From JAVBSX01 sp031549145 (GTDB taxonomy: Bacteria > Planctomycetota > Planctomycetia > Pirellulales > Thermoguttaceae): a DNA stretch of 64,000 nt. Numbering within the stretch: the first letter of the stretch is position 1; each line of letters starts with the position of its first letter. The notes below the pieces were generated by a model, which made no database searches, was not told the origin of the DNA, and saw only the letters and a list, made by a program, of their open reading frames with translations. Positions 56,201 to 63,862 of the stretch are shown piece after piece. The translations under genes and the position numbers were made by a program. The stretch lies in NCBI GenBank assembly GCA_031549145.1, contig JAVBQI010000082.1, positions 12,937-76,936 of the forward strand, in the 5' to 3' direction.

Positions 56201-59200
56201 CACTTTCCCGGCCAGGTATTCGACGGTCCCGTCGGCCTTGAGCGTCAGGATCGCCCCGCTCGCGAGCGTCAGCGTCTGATCGGACGTTCCGTTGTAGGTC
56301 AGCGTCGTTCCCTCGGCGGTGATCGTGTAAAAATGAAGCTGATCGCCCGTGTTCGGGTCGGTCGCGTAATCGCTCGCCTGCAAAACGATCGCGGTCGCGC
56401 TCTCGACGATGTTGCGGGAGAACCAGTCTTGCCCGACCGGATAATCGTCGAGAATCGGAGCCTTGTTCGTTCCTGTCAGATTGATTGTAACCGTTGCAGC
56501 CGCGCTTTCGGCATCAGTCGCGCCGGAATCGTCCTTGACGTAAAGCTGGAACGTATCGGTCGTGGTCGCATCTTCCCGCAAGTGATACAGTTCGGTGTCG
56601 GCCGCATTGTTCGGCGTGTAGACGAACGATTTGCCGTCGGCGGCGACGACGACCTTGCCCTTCGCGGTGTTGACGGTTCGGGCGGCTTCGTCGCCGCTCA
56701 GGTTGACCGTGGTGTCGTTGATCTTGGTGATCACATGCGTATCGGCCCAGTCGGCATCCGCGAAAACGATCGTGTTCGTACCCGCCGTTTTGGAAATCGT
56801 CAGCGTAACCGGCGTATCGACATTCGTGCTCGCCGAACCCGCGTCGACTTCCGGCTGGTCGTTCTTGCCGGTCACTTCGAGCGTGATATTGCCCGTCGTT
56901 TCCAAATCATACGTGGAGTCCTTGATCTGGTAGGTAAAGGTCAAGGTCCCCTTCTGTCCTTCGCTGAGGAATTGGAAGATTTCCGTAAACTGCGTCGTAC
57001 TCGAAGAAAGATTGAGCGTGAAGTCGACCTTGTTCGGATCGGTTGCGTCCTTGCTCAACGCGATCAAACCGATCAGGTAATCCTGTTGGGCCGACGTCAA
57101 CGTAATTTCCCCGGCCGGGAACGTTTTGTGAGCTTCGTAACTCAATGTTCCGTTCGTAGCGAGGGAGCCGGAGACGATGCTCCAACCGGACCCGTCGGCT
57201 TGTGAGGCGGCAAAACCGCTGACGGCGGCCGAGCCGCTCGCCGAAGTGGTATCCTTTTCGCCGGCGGCAAGCGTTCCGTCCGCAACGGCCGTCTTCGCCA
57301 AATGCAGCGTTACATCGGCCTGCAAATCCTGGGTTTCCGTTCCGGTCGTAAACGTCGCCTTGACGGTAAAGATGTAATCCCGTTGCGCCAATCCGGCGAT
57401 GTCCGCTTCGGCGACCGTGATTTTCCCGTCCGCCGAGATGCTGAACTTGCTCAACACGTCCGAGGGAATCGCAGTCCCATCCGAATACTTGCCGGAAAGA
57501 ATCGCGTAGGCAACCGTCGTGCCGGCCGGTTTCGTAACAACCAACGCCGTACTGCTGCTGACCACGCCGCCGCTTGCCGGAGCGTCCGGGGTCATGTACA
57601 AAGCCTGATTGTCGAACGCAACGGCACTCGCCTTGATCGTCGCGGTCGCGGTTTTCGCATCCGAATTTCCGTCCGTGTCGGTCGCCTGGTACTGGATCGA
57701 AACGCTTTTGTCCGCGGAGATCCCTTCGTACAGGGAAGAATCAACCGTCGACCAGATCAGTTCCCAGGTTGTCGTGTTCAATTTGAATTTGCCCAACCCG
57801 GCGACGGTCGCGGATTCGGTCCCGTCCGTCGGGATGGTGACATACGTCGAGGCCCCGGAGAGCCGGATTTCGTACTTGAGCGTGCTCTTTGTCCCGGAAT
57901 AGCTGACGGTCCAGCCGGTGTCGATGTTGCCCGCCTGGGCCTGCGCGGCCGTAAAGCTGATGTCGCTGACGTTGACGACCGGCTTCGTCGAAATCGCGTT
58001 GACCTTGATCGCGAGGGTTTGCGTCGCGGTTTCGCTCACCTGGTTGCCGTCGGCCGCCGCCGTCACCCCTTCGTTATCCTTGACCGTGAAGGTAATCGTG
58101 ATATCTTCCGCCGTCGTCGAAGAGGCCGGGGTAATGATCAATTCCTGGGAACCGGACTTGAGGGTGATGACCGTTCCGGCCGCCGTCGTCCAGGTAATGT
58201 CGCCGCTTTCCAAAACCGCGCGGGTCGCGCTGGTGCTGCCGACCTTGACGGTGATCGAGTCCGGGTTGAAGGTGAGCGTATCCGAAGTGTTGAGGTCGTA
58301 GACGAAATTGTCCGTGCTGTTGGTCGTTTTGATCGAATACGCGGCGGCACCGGCATCGAAGGTTTTTTGAATCTTGGAAAGATCGACGATCGGGGTCTTG
58401 TTGACCGGGCGAACCGTAACCGTCAACGTTGCTCCGGTGTTGGTCGATTTGTTCTCGCTCGTCCCGGAATCGTCCTGAATTACGAGGCTGCTGAGGACGA
58501 TGGAAATATCATCGGCGCCCTTCGGGAGGGCGACCTGGTCGGCCGTCGGCTTGAAAACGAGCTTCCCGCCGTAGTACACATCGCCAATCTTGGTCCCGCC
58601 CGTGTAGGTGACGGTTCCGATCACGGTCCCGGCCGCGTTCTTGATCTGCATCGCGGTGTCGTAGGCGACGGTATGGGTCGTGCCGTAGGCGTCGACGAAG
58701 GAAACCGGCGCGTAGTTGTAGACCGAGCCGGGGGTGTTGACGATGCTGTTGATCGGGATTTCGAGCGTGCTGTCGGCACTGACCGGATACAGCGGCGTGT
58801 CGGACGTGTAGGATGTCGCTTCCGGTCGGGTATGGGCGACATACTCGAACGTGTAATCGAAGGTGACGGTTTTCGGATCGTCGCCGGTTCCCGTTGCCTG
58901 GAACTGAATTTTGTAGGTCCCGTTCGGAACGGTGCCGGTCATACCGAAAATCGTCTTGAGCTGATCCTCGGTCAGTGAGAACATTCCGTCGGTCGCGAGC
59001 GTGACCGTCGTCAAATCCGTTTTCGGAGTCGTTCCGGAAGGGCCGGAAGTGAACTTCGCCTTGAACGCGGAAACCGTGCCTTCCACTTTTCCGCTCAGGG
59101 CGAAAACCGCAGTTGTATTCGCATCGGAAACCAACGGGTTGGCGACCGCGGCGGTGATGGTGATCTGTTCGGTACTGGCAACCGTAACGCTCACTTTACC

Positions 59201-59920
59201 GACGGCGGCGTTGGCGGCGACGGCGGCGGCTTCGTCGGGCGTAATCCGACCGTCGGAATTGATGTCGAACGCGCTCCGATATTGGTTTTTGGCAACATCG
59301 AATTCCGATTTGGAATAGCCGAGTTGCCTTCCGATCGCGCCGTACCAGTTCATTGTCGCTTCGTTCCAATTGTCGCCCGACTGGATCGAAGCCGTTTGCG
59401 CGCAAAGCTGGTCGAGCGTAGTGATGGTCGCGGAGCCTTTTCCGGTCGAGCCGCCCGAATCCGGGTTGTTGGTTCCGGGCAGGAAGACATCGCACGTAAA
59501 GGAACCGTAGGTATTGTTGTCTCCTTGGACGAGGATTTTGTAGTCCCCTTTGGCGAGACTGACGACGATGGTGCTCGATTGCGTACCGTTTTGGATGTAA
59601 GTATAGGCACTATCGGCAATCGCCTTCCCGGATGAATCGAGTATCTGGATGGTCGCCGGATCGAGCGTGCTTGTCGATTGGACGACGATCCCGAGAGAGG
59701 CCGAGCCGGTGTTGGCCGTTTGAACGTTGATGCTCAGCTGGGTGTTACCACCGGCCGAGGGGACGCTGCCTGTAACGGCCCCGCCCAAGAGGCTGTTGAT
59801 CGAGAGCATCTGCCGCTCTTCAAGCGGTTCAATCGAAAGATTGAGTTGGTTTTTCCTGGCCCCATTTTTCGCTTTTTGCGAAATCAGATCACGACCGAAA
59901 AATTTCTGGAACATCTTCAT
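50246..59920 (-). CDS. Giant LEPR-XLL surface protein: cadherin-like repeats, dockerin-like region and metzincin-like C-terminus
   Basis: 3,224 residues, start MKMFQKFFGRDLISQ with ribosome-binding site ggaagg. The LEPR-XLL-type motif SIEPLEERQMLS is at about 29-40. A PPC-like sandwich (50-150) and an EF-hand (FDINSDGRITPDE, about 218-230) follow. Roughly twelve cadherin/VCBS-like units of about 100-200 residues run to about residue 2450, linked by motifs such as GVNKAPVPRD, GTNKAPIL and GLNDTPVG. Residues about 2828-2890 form a dockerin-type pair of Ca loops (SNDDGTINFADF, FNRSGNVNFADF). The last part has HELGHLYGIN near 3010, and a Met-turn-like DVMFSG follows. It is a secreted, Ca-dependent surface protein that could attach to a cohesin and may cleave protein. 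Confidence 0.86.
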   Translation of the reverse strand: MKMFQKFFGRDLISQKAKNGARKNQLNLSIEPLEERQMLSINSLLGGAVTGSVPSAGGNTQLSINVQTANTGSASLGIVVQSTSTLDPATIQILDSSGKAIADSAYTYIQNGTQSSTIVVSLAKGDYKILVQGDNNTYGSFTCDVFLPGTNNPDSGGSTGKGSATITTLDQLCAQTASIQSGDNWNEATMNWYGAIGRQLGYSKSEFDVAKNQYRSAFDINSDGRITPDEAAAVAANAAVGKVSVTVASTEQITITAAVANPLVSDANTTAVFALSGKVEGTVSAFKAKFTSGPSGTTPKTDLTTVTLATDGMFSLTEDQLKTIFGMTGTVPNGTYKIQFQATGTGDDPKTVTFDYTFEYVAHTRPEATSYTSDTPLYPVSADSTLEIPINSIVNTPGSVYNYAPVSFVDAYGTTHTVAYDTAMQIKNAAGTVIGTVTYTGGTKIGDVYYGGKLVFKPTADQVALPKGADDISIVLSSLVIQDDSGTSENKSTNTGATLTVTVRPVNKTPIVDLSKIQKTFDAGAAAYSIKTTNSTDNFVYDLNTSDTLTFNPDSITVKVGSTSATRAVLESGDITWTTAAGTVITLKSGSQELIITPASSTTAEDITITFTVKDNEGVTAAADGNQVSETATQTLAIKVNAISTKPVVNVSDISFTAAQAQAGNIDTGWTVSYSGTKSTLKYEIRLSGASTYVTIPTDGTESATVAGLGKFKLNTTTWELIWSTVDSSLYEGISADKSVSIQYQATDTDGNSDAKTATATIKASAVAFDNQALYMTPDAPASGGVVSSSTALVVTKPAGTTVAYAILSGKYSDGTAIPSDVLSKFSISADGKITVAEADIAGLAQRDYIFTVKATFTTGTETQDLQADVTLHLAKTAVADGTLAAGEKDTTSASGSAAVSGFAASQADGSGWSIVSGSLATNGTLSYEAHKTFPAGEITLTSAQQDYLIGLIALSKDATDPNKVDFTLNLSSSTTQFTEIFQFLSEGQKGTLTFTYQIKDSTYDLETTGNITLEVTGKNDQPEVDAGSASTNVDTPVTLTISKTAGTNTIVFADADWADTHVITKINDTTVNLSGDEAARTVNTAKGKVVVAADGKSFVYTPNNAADTELYHLREDATTTDTFQLYVKDDSGATDAESAAATVTINLTGTNKAPILDDYPVGQDWFSRNIVESATAIVLQASDYATDPNTGDQLHFYTITAEGTTLTYNGTSDQTLTLASGAILTLKADGTVEYLAGKVPYTTILTDTFTFTIQDDAPTTPLESTEGTFKFNVTGAKHKPQLIDPDDDTTTESVSETDSNTPIDVLDLWTNVDEVPQFPILDQSTFGWTVDCGLDPSDPDYAAKQAELQAFVDALFDNIDINDGDIGYNAGMFNVNDAGQIVFRFMDEVYQRLGEGQSVTFTISYKVGDKIDNGTEWEAGSVSDDTGYVELTINGVNDPPERLKDPLDDYDVVKADSAIGLDLTAEGILSNTNWSDPDFNDNPLSGQYIVDINVAGFNALGTGTLSYDAASKTWTFKPNGDFDYLAAGETALVYIEYTISDNRPSGNSAAGTIVLTVEGVRTDVAAADQSFTYSYEEEATTPKFVGAIAYTHDWAERYFFSINPATIVACDSNGDPLAVQPAIQPTWSLDDNGYLYIVADNTVDWTDVAFYKFEITIVNDNDPTDTATFTATVAIESIGTAPVVAPVSTSGTEGGNDIDESLNPAGDPWEFSALRLNSAQIGGADIPTELFNKLSMMGYIDPAAFATGNFVLQPRTNVFGFIAQGETLNLVFEYVVTDETTGLSSLGLVNVGIAGVNTVPQAFDYEHGTPAPADSTTGIVITVADLIAAHKSLDPDNGAQLTFAKIAGTTIDAAFLAGTVAQRTITLPSGATVIVATDGMSLTYIPNSTADTSNPFYTLKEKADVFLADIFSYVIKDEHGAESDVANITVKVQGVNKAPVPRDDVQTNKKEVLETGKITIYPTDLVKDVNKGDNLQFAFTSVVFAGQQLPCDGETWVVSPNGSRMMWNLDGSLTFDASTHAGNIVQNGTVMESFTYKVTDNSGAANAETAELTHTITVKGLNDTPVGNDYTMPDADAVQVANPASGTTATTTVNVPFNKFFTDPDILPIPDTHTIYLAALTGGFAVVTTAGIRFDEYACTVKLGADGTSLDFVFDIVVGNRYDKLQEGVIETLGFHFYVEDNFGAVSGSATDYKTLEVKVKGINKTPVIDQTKLNPTTVADTAITFRAGDLVTDRNVGDTHVFATINGSARTVGETIEIRGTYKGVADTLLGVLKVIDPATLEFTPDAMLADEIDGLQPTEFVNAVFAFTIRDNSGAANAETVSANMTIKITAITRGPVQTETEMTVSMKGDPGTKYLDLDEYFSGSGLRYTLVSVSSGFQTGVKSEFLTNLGDIEALAGNAITDPIKVDYIGNESYTKSADYSPVILTLKVIDDQDQELDATISIRLEEQYTTTIYIEPTTTPIANQDPKDSYNMPMPSLPDPDADPLKFEVGTTYYLNVWVQDSINGLFGKYLTEGLSGGYMQIMFDGEIATVAPKGSGWDIRKVEDSVSPYPNLVTYAGQESTIQTSCGTPLGQTERLDYGVAPNGWVLMQIPIIVTGTGSPNFTLLAESIQLEFDRFSVPDTDPDGNLINHSQIKFVNPKIEHIDSSSPLTSLTAAEREVDGGIYMRTVTEPTAIRVDGTVGALPDDVNMLHEWESHYVELWVKASDADKYTAANTDLLYNSDYFTATKVELGDYFKVGAKAVIDDAAGLVSGLGGGAGMIASKDGYILLGRVKFESIGTDNVPWAEALTPHSLGLKLENGGVRSVRGEWISELGKGSTTEVWANPYDSNDDGTINFADFTSFASVFGNSGSDEMVLINGFDFNRSGNVNFADFTLFASNFGKTRAAVVSGKTSISLGTAFTQRYIGKKLDADDLSTVGLLLDAANAAWAQALGLSKPIDVQLVVKDYGDSTTLGEALIVALDANGLPSKGIITLDDNAAGLGWYSQLTDPVDASRYDLYTTLLHELGHLYGINSSYNAYNAVKGQYGSVLDGTGHVTITTDVMFSGINTGERKFISELDVNIVETAYGAARGDSKLHGFESTPAQLSAIPSAASVAAVPATTVSLTESQSVLPSILSEAAAVSQNVARLNPSIAWESARPSILPTSENARTLAELNTMGLAVSLPNIIPTGSRAASVDLVFGELFPEDSEKADSDESDYLLADRSTDGLVDQLLADWA

Positions 59921-60507
59921 AATTTAAACCTTCCAAAAGAACCTCTTGTGAGACAATCAATCATTACAGGACCGGCTGCATATATCGAAATGCCGATCAT
60001 TAGTCCGGGGTACCGGCTCAATAAAAGCCGGGACACCGTTCCGCTGACGACACCAAAAATACTGCCAAAACGCGACATCGATTTACGAACCTCAAATATT
60101 TCGACGATTTCGCATCATCATTGTTAAAAACGGCATTTTTCGCTCTCTCTCTTACCTTAATTTGTGGCGAAAAGAAGGATATTCGTAAAGAACATCGCGA
60201 ACAATCGGCAAAACCAGAACAACCAGAACCCGCGACCGAAATTCGCTATTTTTACTATTTTCTCTATCCTTTTTGCATTTGTCAAGAGTTAAAAAATCTT
60301 AATAAGATATTCGTTGAAAATTCGGTTCAATTAGTTCCCCCCTTTTACTCATATTACGAAATAAATGGATTGTAGGAGTTTTCCTGTTTTTCGCCTGCGA
60401 CCGGCAGGCGGTTTCGGAATTGTTTTGGCATTTCGAAGATCGGTTTCCTACCTTATCGAAGCATACACAATAAGATCGTCAATACGTTCAATACATTTTG
60501 GTGTCGA
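59921..60507. other. Leader and intergenic region upstream of the giant-protein gene
   Basis: About 590 bp. Near 60010-60033 the segment ccggctcaataaaagccgg can fold. The rest to 60360 is AT-rich with short frames lacking any domain; an 84-codon frame at 60121-60375 has no support. No promoter is certain. Confidence 0.3.
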
Positions 60508-60579
60508 ACTGATCTCGACGAGGTTCTCTTTGACGACCTTGCCGTTCTGTTGCGTATGGTCGTAGCCGTATTCGGTTCG
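60508..60579 (-). pseudogene. Inverted RHS/YD-repeat fragment
   Basis: On the minus strand the sequence reads RTEYGYDHTQQNGKVVKENL, which aligns with KQTEYDYNRTQQTSKKISEE of the + strand RHS gene at 60636-61496. The two fragments meet head to head near 60575, so an inversion or recombination joined them. Confidence 0.6.
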
Positions 60580-61496
60580 TTTTCGACGCAATCGGGAACA
60601 AGACGCATGCCGAGGAGACGTTTTGGCTTGACGGCTTGGCAGGCGTCAATCGCATCGATTGGACGTATGACAACACCGGCCGACTTGTCGAGGAGATTTT
60701 CGATCACTACAATGACGACTTCGACCAGACGAGCAGTTGGGTTTATGATGTTGTTGGAAATCGTTTGCAGCAAACCGTGAACGGTGTGAGTACGATTTAC
60801 ACGTATGACGTGAACGACCGTTTGACGCTGGAAATCTCGGAGTCGAAGCAGACGGAATACGATTACAACCGAACGCAACAGACCTCGAAAAAGATTTCAG
60901 AGGAGGTGACGCTCGTTTCGGAAACGACCTTCGCGTATGACCTGCAAGGCCGAATGAGCAAGGTGTCAATCACCCAAAACGGCACCACTGAAACGACGAG
61001 CTACGAATACGATTCGAATGGTATCCGTGTCAAAGCCATTCACGAAAAAGGCGGCGTAACGACCACGACCGAATACTTGAACGATGGCCAAAACCCGACA
61101 GGCTACTCGCAGGTTTTGAAACAAACCGAAAGCGTTGGCGGCGTTGTCACCAAGACAACGGCCTACACCATCGGCCACCAACGAATCTCGCAACTCGTGA
61201 TCGAGGGTGATACCGAACAGGAACATCACTTCACGTTCGACGGGCACGGCAGCACGCGAGTACTGCTGAATCTCGCCGAAGCGGCACGACAATTGTACAG
61301 ATTCGACGCCTACGGCAATGCACTCGGCTTCAATACGAACGAGGCTTGGGCCGAATTTCTCTACTCCGGCGAGCAATTCGATTCGCGAATTGGGCAGCAA
61401 TACCTGCGTGCCAGATATTATGATCCCAACACAGGCCGCTTCAACCGGCTCGACCCGTTCTTTGGAAATCTCGACGACCCGCTGAACTTAGAATAA
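60576..61496 (+). pseudogene. Truncated RHS-repeat protein gene
   Basis: About 305 codons encode YD repeats (FDAIGNKTHAEETFWLDGLA, WVYDVVGNRLQQTVNG, FAYDLQGRM, YEYDSNGIRVKA) and the RHS core region (HGSTRVLLN, QYLRARYYDPNTGRFNRLDP). RHS proteins form shells around toxins or adhesins. Both ends are missing: there is no start or signal peptide, because upstream the sequence turns into an inverted RHS piece near 60575. After RLDPFFGNLDDPLNLE the frame stops where the usual core continues with a HKYLY-like segment. A transposase relic begins 2 bp later. I treat it as a remnant. Confidence 0.78.
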
Positions 61497-61497
61497 G

Positions 61498-61617
61498 TCA
61501 GTAACTGGTCAAATTTTGGTTTTCGAGGCGTTTCAGCATTCGGGCGATCATGGCAATGTGGATCATCGCCACGCTGGAATCCGGGTTACGCTCGTAATCC
61601 TTGCTGTTGCGACGATA
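61498..61617 (-). pseudogene. IS5-family transposase, C-terminal remnant
   Basis: On the minus strand, 39 codons ending at a TGA read RRNSKDYERNPDSSVAMIHI and then AMIARMLKRLE, matching the C-terminal end of IS5/IS4-type DDE transposases, in which R.SKDYER is followed by an IAMIR.ML.RL helix. Upstream a stop (61618-61620) and unrelated DNA follow, so only the tail survives. Its end abuts the truncated RHS gene and marks an old insertion. Confidence 0.75.
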
Positions 61618-61713
61618 TTATAGTCACTCCTGCGGAGGCCGGTACGGAGGACGAAGATCGGCGATCCCATTAAAGAAATGCGTAAAATTTAGCCAAAAAA
61701 TAAATAATTATTA

Positions 61714-61741
61714 TTGACTTTCGGGTCGATGGGTATAGAAT
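61714..61741 (+). promoter_or_regulatory. Sigma-70-type promoter of the RHH-GNAT cassette
   Basis: TTGACT (61714-61719), a 16-bp spacer and TAGAAT (61736-61741) lie in an AT-rich stretch, 21 bp before the ATG. An aaggag ribosome-binding site is at 61751-61756. Confidence 0.65.
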
Positions 61742-61762
61742 GAAAATAATAAGGAGAAACCC

Positions 61763-61972
61763 ATGACGACCAAACGAACCATGACGCTTAACCTTTCAGC
61801 CGAGGAAATGGAGGCGGTCGAAGCCGTCGCCCGGAAAAAGGATGTGACCAAAACGGCGATTCTCAAACAGGCGATCCGCCTTTACCTGCTTGTCGATACC
61901 CGACTCGGCGACGGTAATAAATTGTTCGTCGAGGACGACGAAAAACAAAAGACGGAGCTTGCGGTTCTATGA
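61763..61972 (+). CDS. Ribbon-helix-helix (CopG/Arc-type) protein, probable antitoxin
   Basis: 69 residues. The start MTTKRTMTLNLSAEEMEAVEAVA gives the single beta-strand (KRTMTLNLS), then two helices (AEEMEAVEAVARKKDV and TKTAILKQAIRLYLLVD) of the RHH DNA-binding fold. The C-terminal tail of about 20 residues is acidic and would wrap a toxin. The ATGA overlap of 4 bp with the GNAT gene indicates translational coupling. A strong promoter and aaggag site precede it. It resembles the small repressors of RHH-GNAT toxin-antitoxin modules, but not the DUF1778 type used by TacA/AtaR. Confidence 0.75.
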   Translation: MTTKRTMTLNLSAEEMEAVEAVARKKDVTKTAILKQAIRLYLLVDTRLGDGNKLFVEDDEKQKTELAVL

Positions 61973-62586
61973 GGAAGTTCAAAATTCCCCTATTCGACAA
62001 TCTCCGGCAAAGAATCGTCGATGCTTGGTTGGTCGAAGGAATCGGTCTGGACGAAATCGCGAAGGCCAACGCGAAGTGGACACGGATCAAACGGCAATAC
62101 CGGAATGATTGCAAGCGAAACGGTCTTTCCTTCCCGGAACACTCGCATTGGAACTGGGAGAGTAAGGCGGAATACTCAACCTTGTTCGACATGATCCAGA
62201 CCCGGTTTGGTATCGTTTGTCGAGGTGAAATTCAGGGCTTGATGTTGGTCGAACGGCTGACACAGCTTACGAAACTCCCGCCGGACAAAGGCGAGCCGCT
62301 CATTTACATCAAGTTCATCGAGGTCGCTCCGCAGAATCTCGAACCGTTCGCCAATCCCCGACAGTTCCTTGGAATTGGTGGCCAATTCATCAGTTCCGCC
62401 ATCCGGTATAGTATCGAAATGGGCTTTGGAGGCCGAATTGGATTACATGCTTTACCGCAGGCGGAACAATTTTATCGTTCAAATGGAATGGTCGAATTCG
62501 ATAAAGACCCGCTGCATGAGAACTTGCGATATTACGAATTTACATGCCAGCAGGCACAAGACCACGACTCGCCGAAACGAAAATGA
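61969..62586 (+). CDS. GNAT-family acetyltransferase, possible toxin of an RHH-GNAT module
   Basis: 205 residues. The C-terminal part shows GNAT features: two beta-strands RFGIVCRGEIQGLMLVE and PLIYIKFIEVAPQNL, then the acetyl-CoA loop region FLGIGGQFISSAIRYSIEMG, and the final NGMVEFD strand. About 85 N-terminal residues, helical and basic, are an unusual addition. In RHH-GNAT pairs the enzyme acetylates aminoacyl-tRNA to stop translation; this is a family-based guess, as no diagnostic toxin residue can be pinned down. It overlaps the RHH gene by 4 bp, and an XRE gene follows. Confidence 0.68.
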   Translation: MRKFKIPLFDNLRQRIVDAWLVEGIGLDEIAKANAKWTRIKRQYRNDCKRNGLSFPEHSHWNWESKAEYSTLFDMIQTRFGIVCRGEIQGLMLVERLTQLTKLPPDKGEPLIYIKFIEVAPQNLEPFANPRQFLGIGGQFISSAIRYSIEMGFGGRIGLHALPQAEQFYRSNGMVEFDKDPLHENLRYYEFTCQQAQDHDSPKRK

Positions 62587-62619
62587 TTTCCGCCCAGCCA
62601 CCCCAGAAAGAAGAATACC

Positions 62620-63156
62620 ATGTTTAAGCCGAATACCGACAAAGAATGGTTGATGAAGATGATCGAGATGGAAGGCGACGGCAACTGCAATGCCGGGGGG
62701 ATTCTCGACCGATACGACGAGGAAGAAGCGGAAGCGGCCGCCGATCAACACATACAACGCAAGGCGTTCGCGAAGTTCGTCGAACTCTCACGCCGCAAGA
62801 TGAAGTTGACGCAGTTGGAACTTGCCGAGAAGATTGACGCTGCCCCTGCCGAGATCATCGGGATCGAAGACGGCTCCGCCGAGTTTGTCGCATCGGGAAC
62901 GGTCAAGGCGTTGGCGAAGGCGTTCAAGATTCCGAAGGATTCGTTCATGGTTCTCGCCGGACTGACCGTCGAACCGGATAAGACCTTGGCGGAAGAAAGC
63001 GTTCGTTTCGCGGCCTGCTCCAATGTCCCCGCCCCGCTGCAAAAGGGAGAGGAAGACGCTCTCGCCACCTTTGTCCAAACGCTTGTCTCGCTGCACCCCA
63101 AAGGGGCGAAACGCAATGCGAAGACTTCGCGGAAACCGGCTCGTAATCGTCAATAA
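62620..63156 (+). CDS. XRE-family DNA-binding protein
   Basis: 178 residues. A helix-turn-helix of the Cro/CI type is centred at about 62-108 (LSRRKMKLTQLELAEKIDAA, then GTVKALAKAFKIPKDSFMVLA). The N-terminal extension of about 45 acidic residues (DGNCNAGG...DEEEAEAAA) is unusual. The C-terminal end (about residues 160-178), rich in Lys and Arg, passes into sequence that on the other strand belongs to a Calx-beta gene, so the original end may have been replaced by a rearrangement near 63140. It is transcribed in the same direction as the RHH-GNAT genes, 33 bp after them, and could be their regulator. Confidence 0.7.
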   Translation: MFKPNTDKEWLMKMIEMEGDGNCNAGGILDRYDEEEAEAAADQHIQRKAFAKFVELSRRKMKLTQLELAEKIDAAPAEIIGIEDGSAEFVASGTVKALAKAFKIPKDSFMVLAGLTVEPDKTLAEESVRFAACSNVPAPLQKGEEDALATFVQTLVSLHPKGAKRNAKTSRKPARNRQ

Positions 63157-63862
63157 TCTCAACGTCGATCAACACGAACAGCTCGTTGGCCGGGATCACG
63201 ACCGAGTTCGAACTCAGCACCTGCCCGTTGACCGTCAACCGGTAATCATAACTCCGGCTCGCCGTCCCGCCGAGCGAGAAGTAAACCGTTGTCGGTCGAT
63301 CAAATCCGGTTCCGTTGGCACGGCTGATCTTGAATTGACCCGGATTTGGCGTTTCATTCGGGAGTGTTTCGGCAGCTTCGGCATCCATCGTCTCCAGCTT
63401 GACATCCCACGCGATGTCATTATCGGCAAGATTCACCGTCCCTGTTTTCTGGAGCGGATGGAGCGTGTAAAAACTCCCATTTGTTTGAAGCGACAGCGTG
63501 ATCGTTTCGTTCGATTCGACCAGATAATCATCGAGAATTTTGACATCGATCAACACGAATGTCTCGCCGGCCGGGATCACGACCGAACTGGCGGTCAAAA
63601 TTTGATTGCCGACGCGAAGTTGGTAGTCGGTTCCCCGGCTCGCCGTTCCGCTCAGTGAGAAGTACACCGTCGTTGCCCGATCCAGCCCGGTTCCATTGGC
63701 CCGGCTGATCATGAATTGACCCGGATTCGGCGTTTCATTCGGGAGTGTTTCGGCCGCTTCGGCGTCGAGCGTATCCAAGGTGAGCGTCCACGGAACATCG
63801 TTGTCGCGAATCGTCACGGTCCCCGTCTTCCAGAGCGGATGAAGCGTGTAGTAACTCCCACT
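63140..63862 (-). pseudogene. Calx-beta domain fragment of a large surface protein
   Basis: Reading right to left: PLWKTGTVTIRDNDVPW, then a full Calx-beta unit (DAEAAETLPNETPNPGQFMI to KILDDYLVESNETITLSLQT) and most of a second, nearly identical unit (DAEAAETLPNETPNPGQFKI to EIIDDYE). At about 63140 the expected SNETITLSL is lost and the frame continues as the antisense of the XRE gene. At 63862 the homology also stops, in the middle of a unit, where IS-like DNA begins. Both ends are therefore broken and this is a remnant. The two units are about 160 codons apart and very alike, suggesting a long tandem-repeat adhesin originally. Confidence 0.75.

Noticed and set aside
50246..59920. Periodic sequence in the giant gene considered as a CRISPR or tandem DNA repeat
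   Set aside because: The periodicity is at protein level (about 100-200 residues) with diverged DNA; there are no short direct repeats with unique spacers.
60121..60375. 84-codon frame with a signal-peptide-like start
   Set aside because: No ribosome-binding site, no similarity, and the lower part is AT-rich intergenic sequence.
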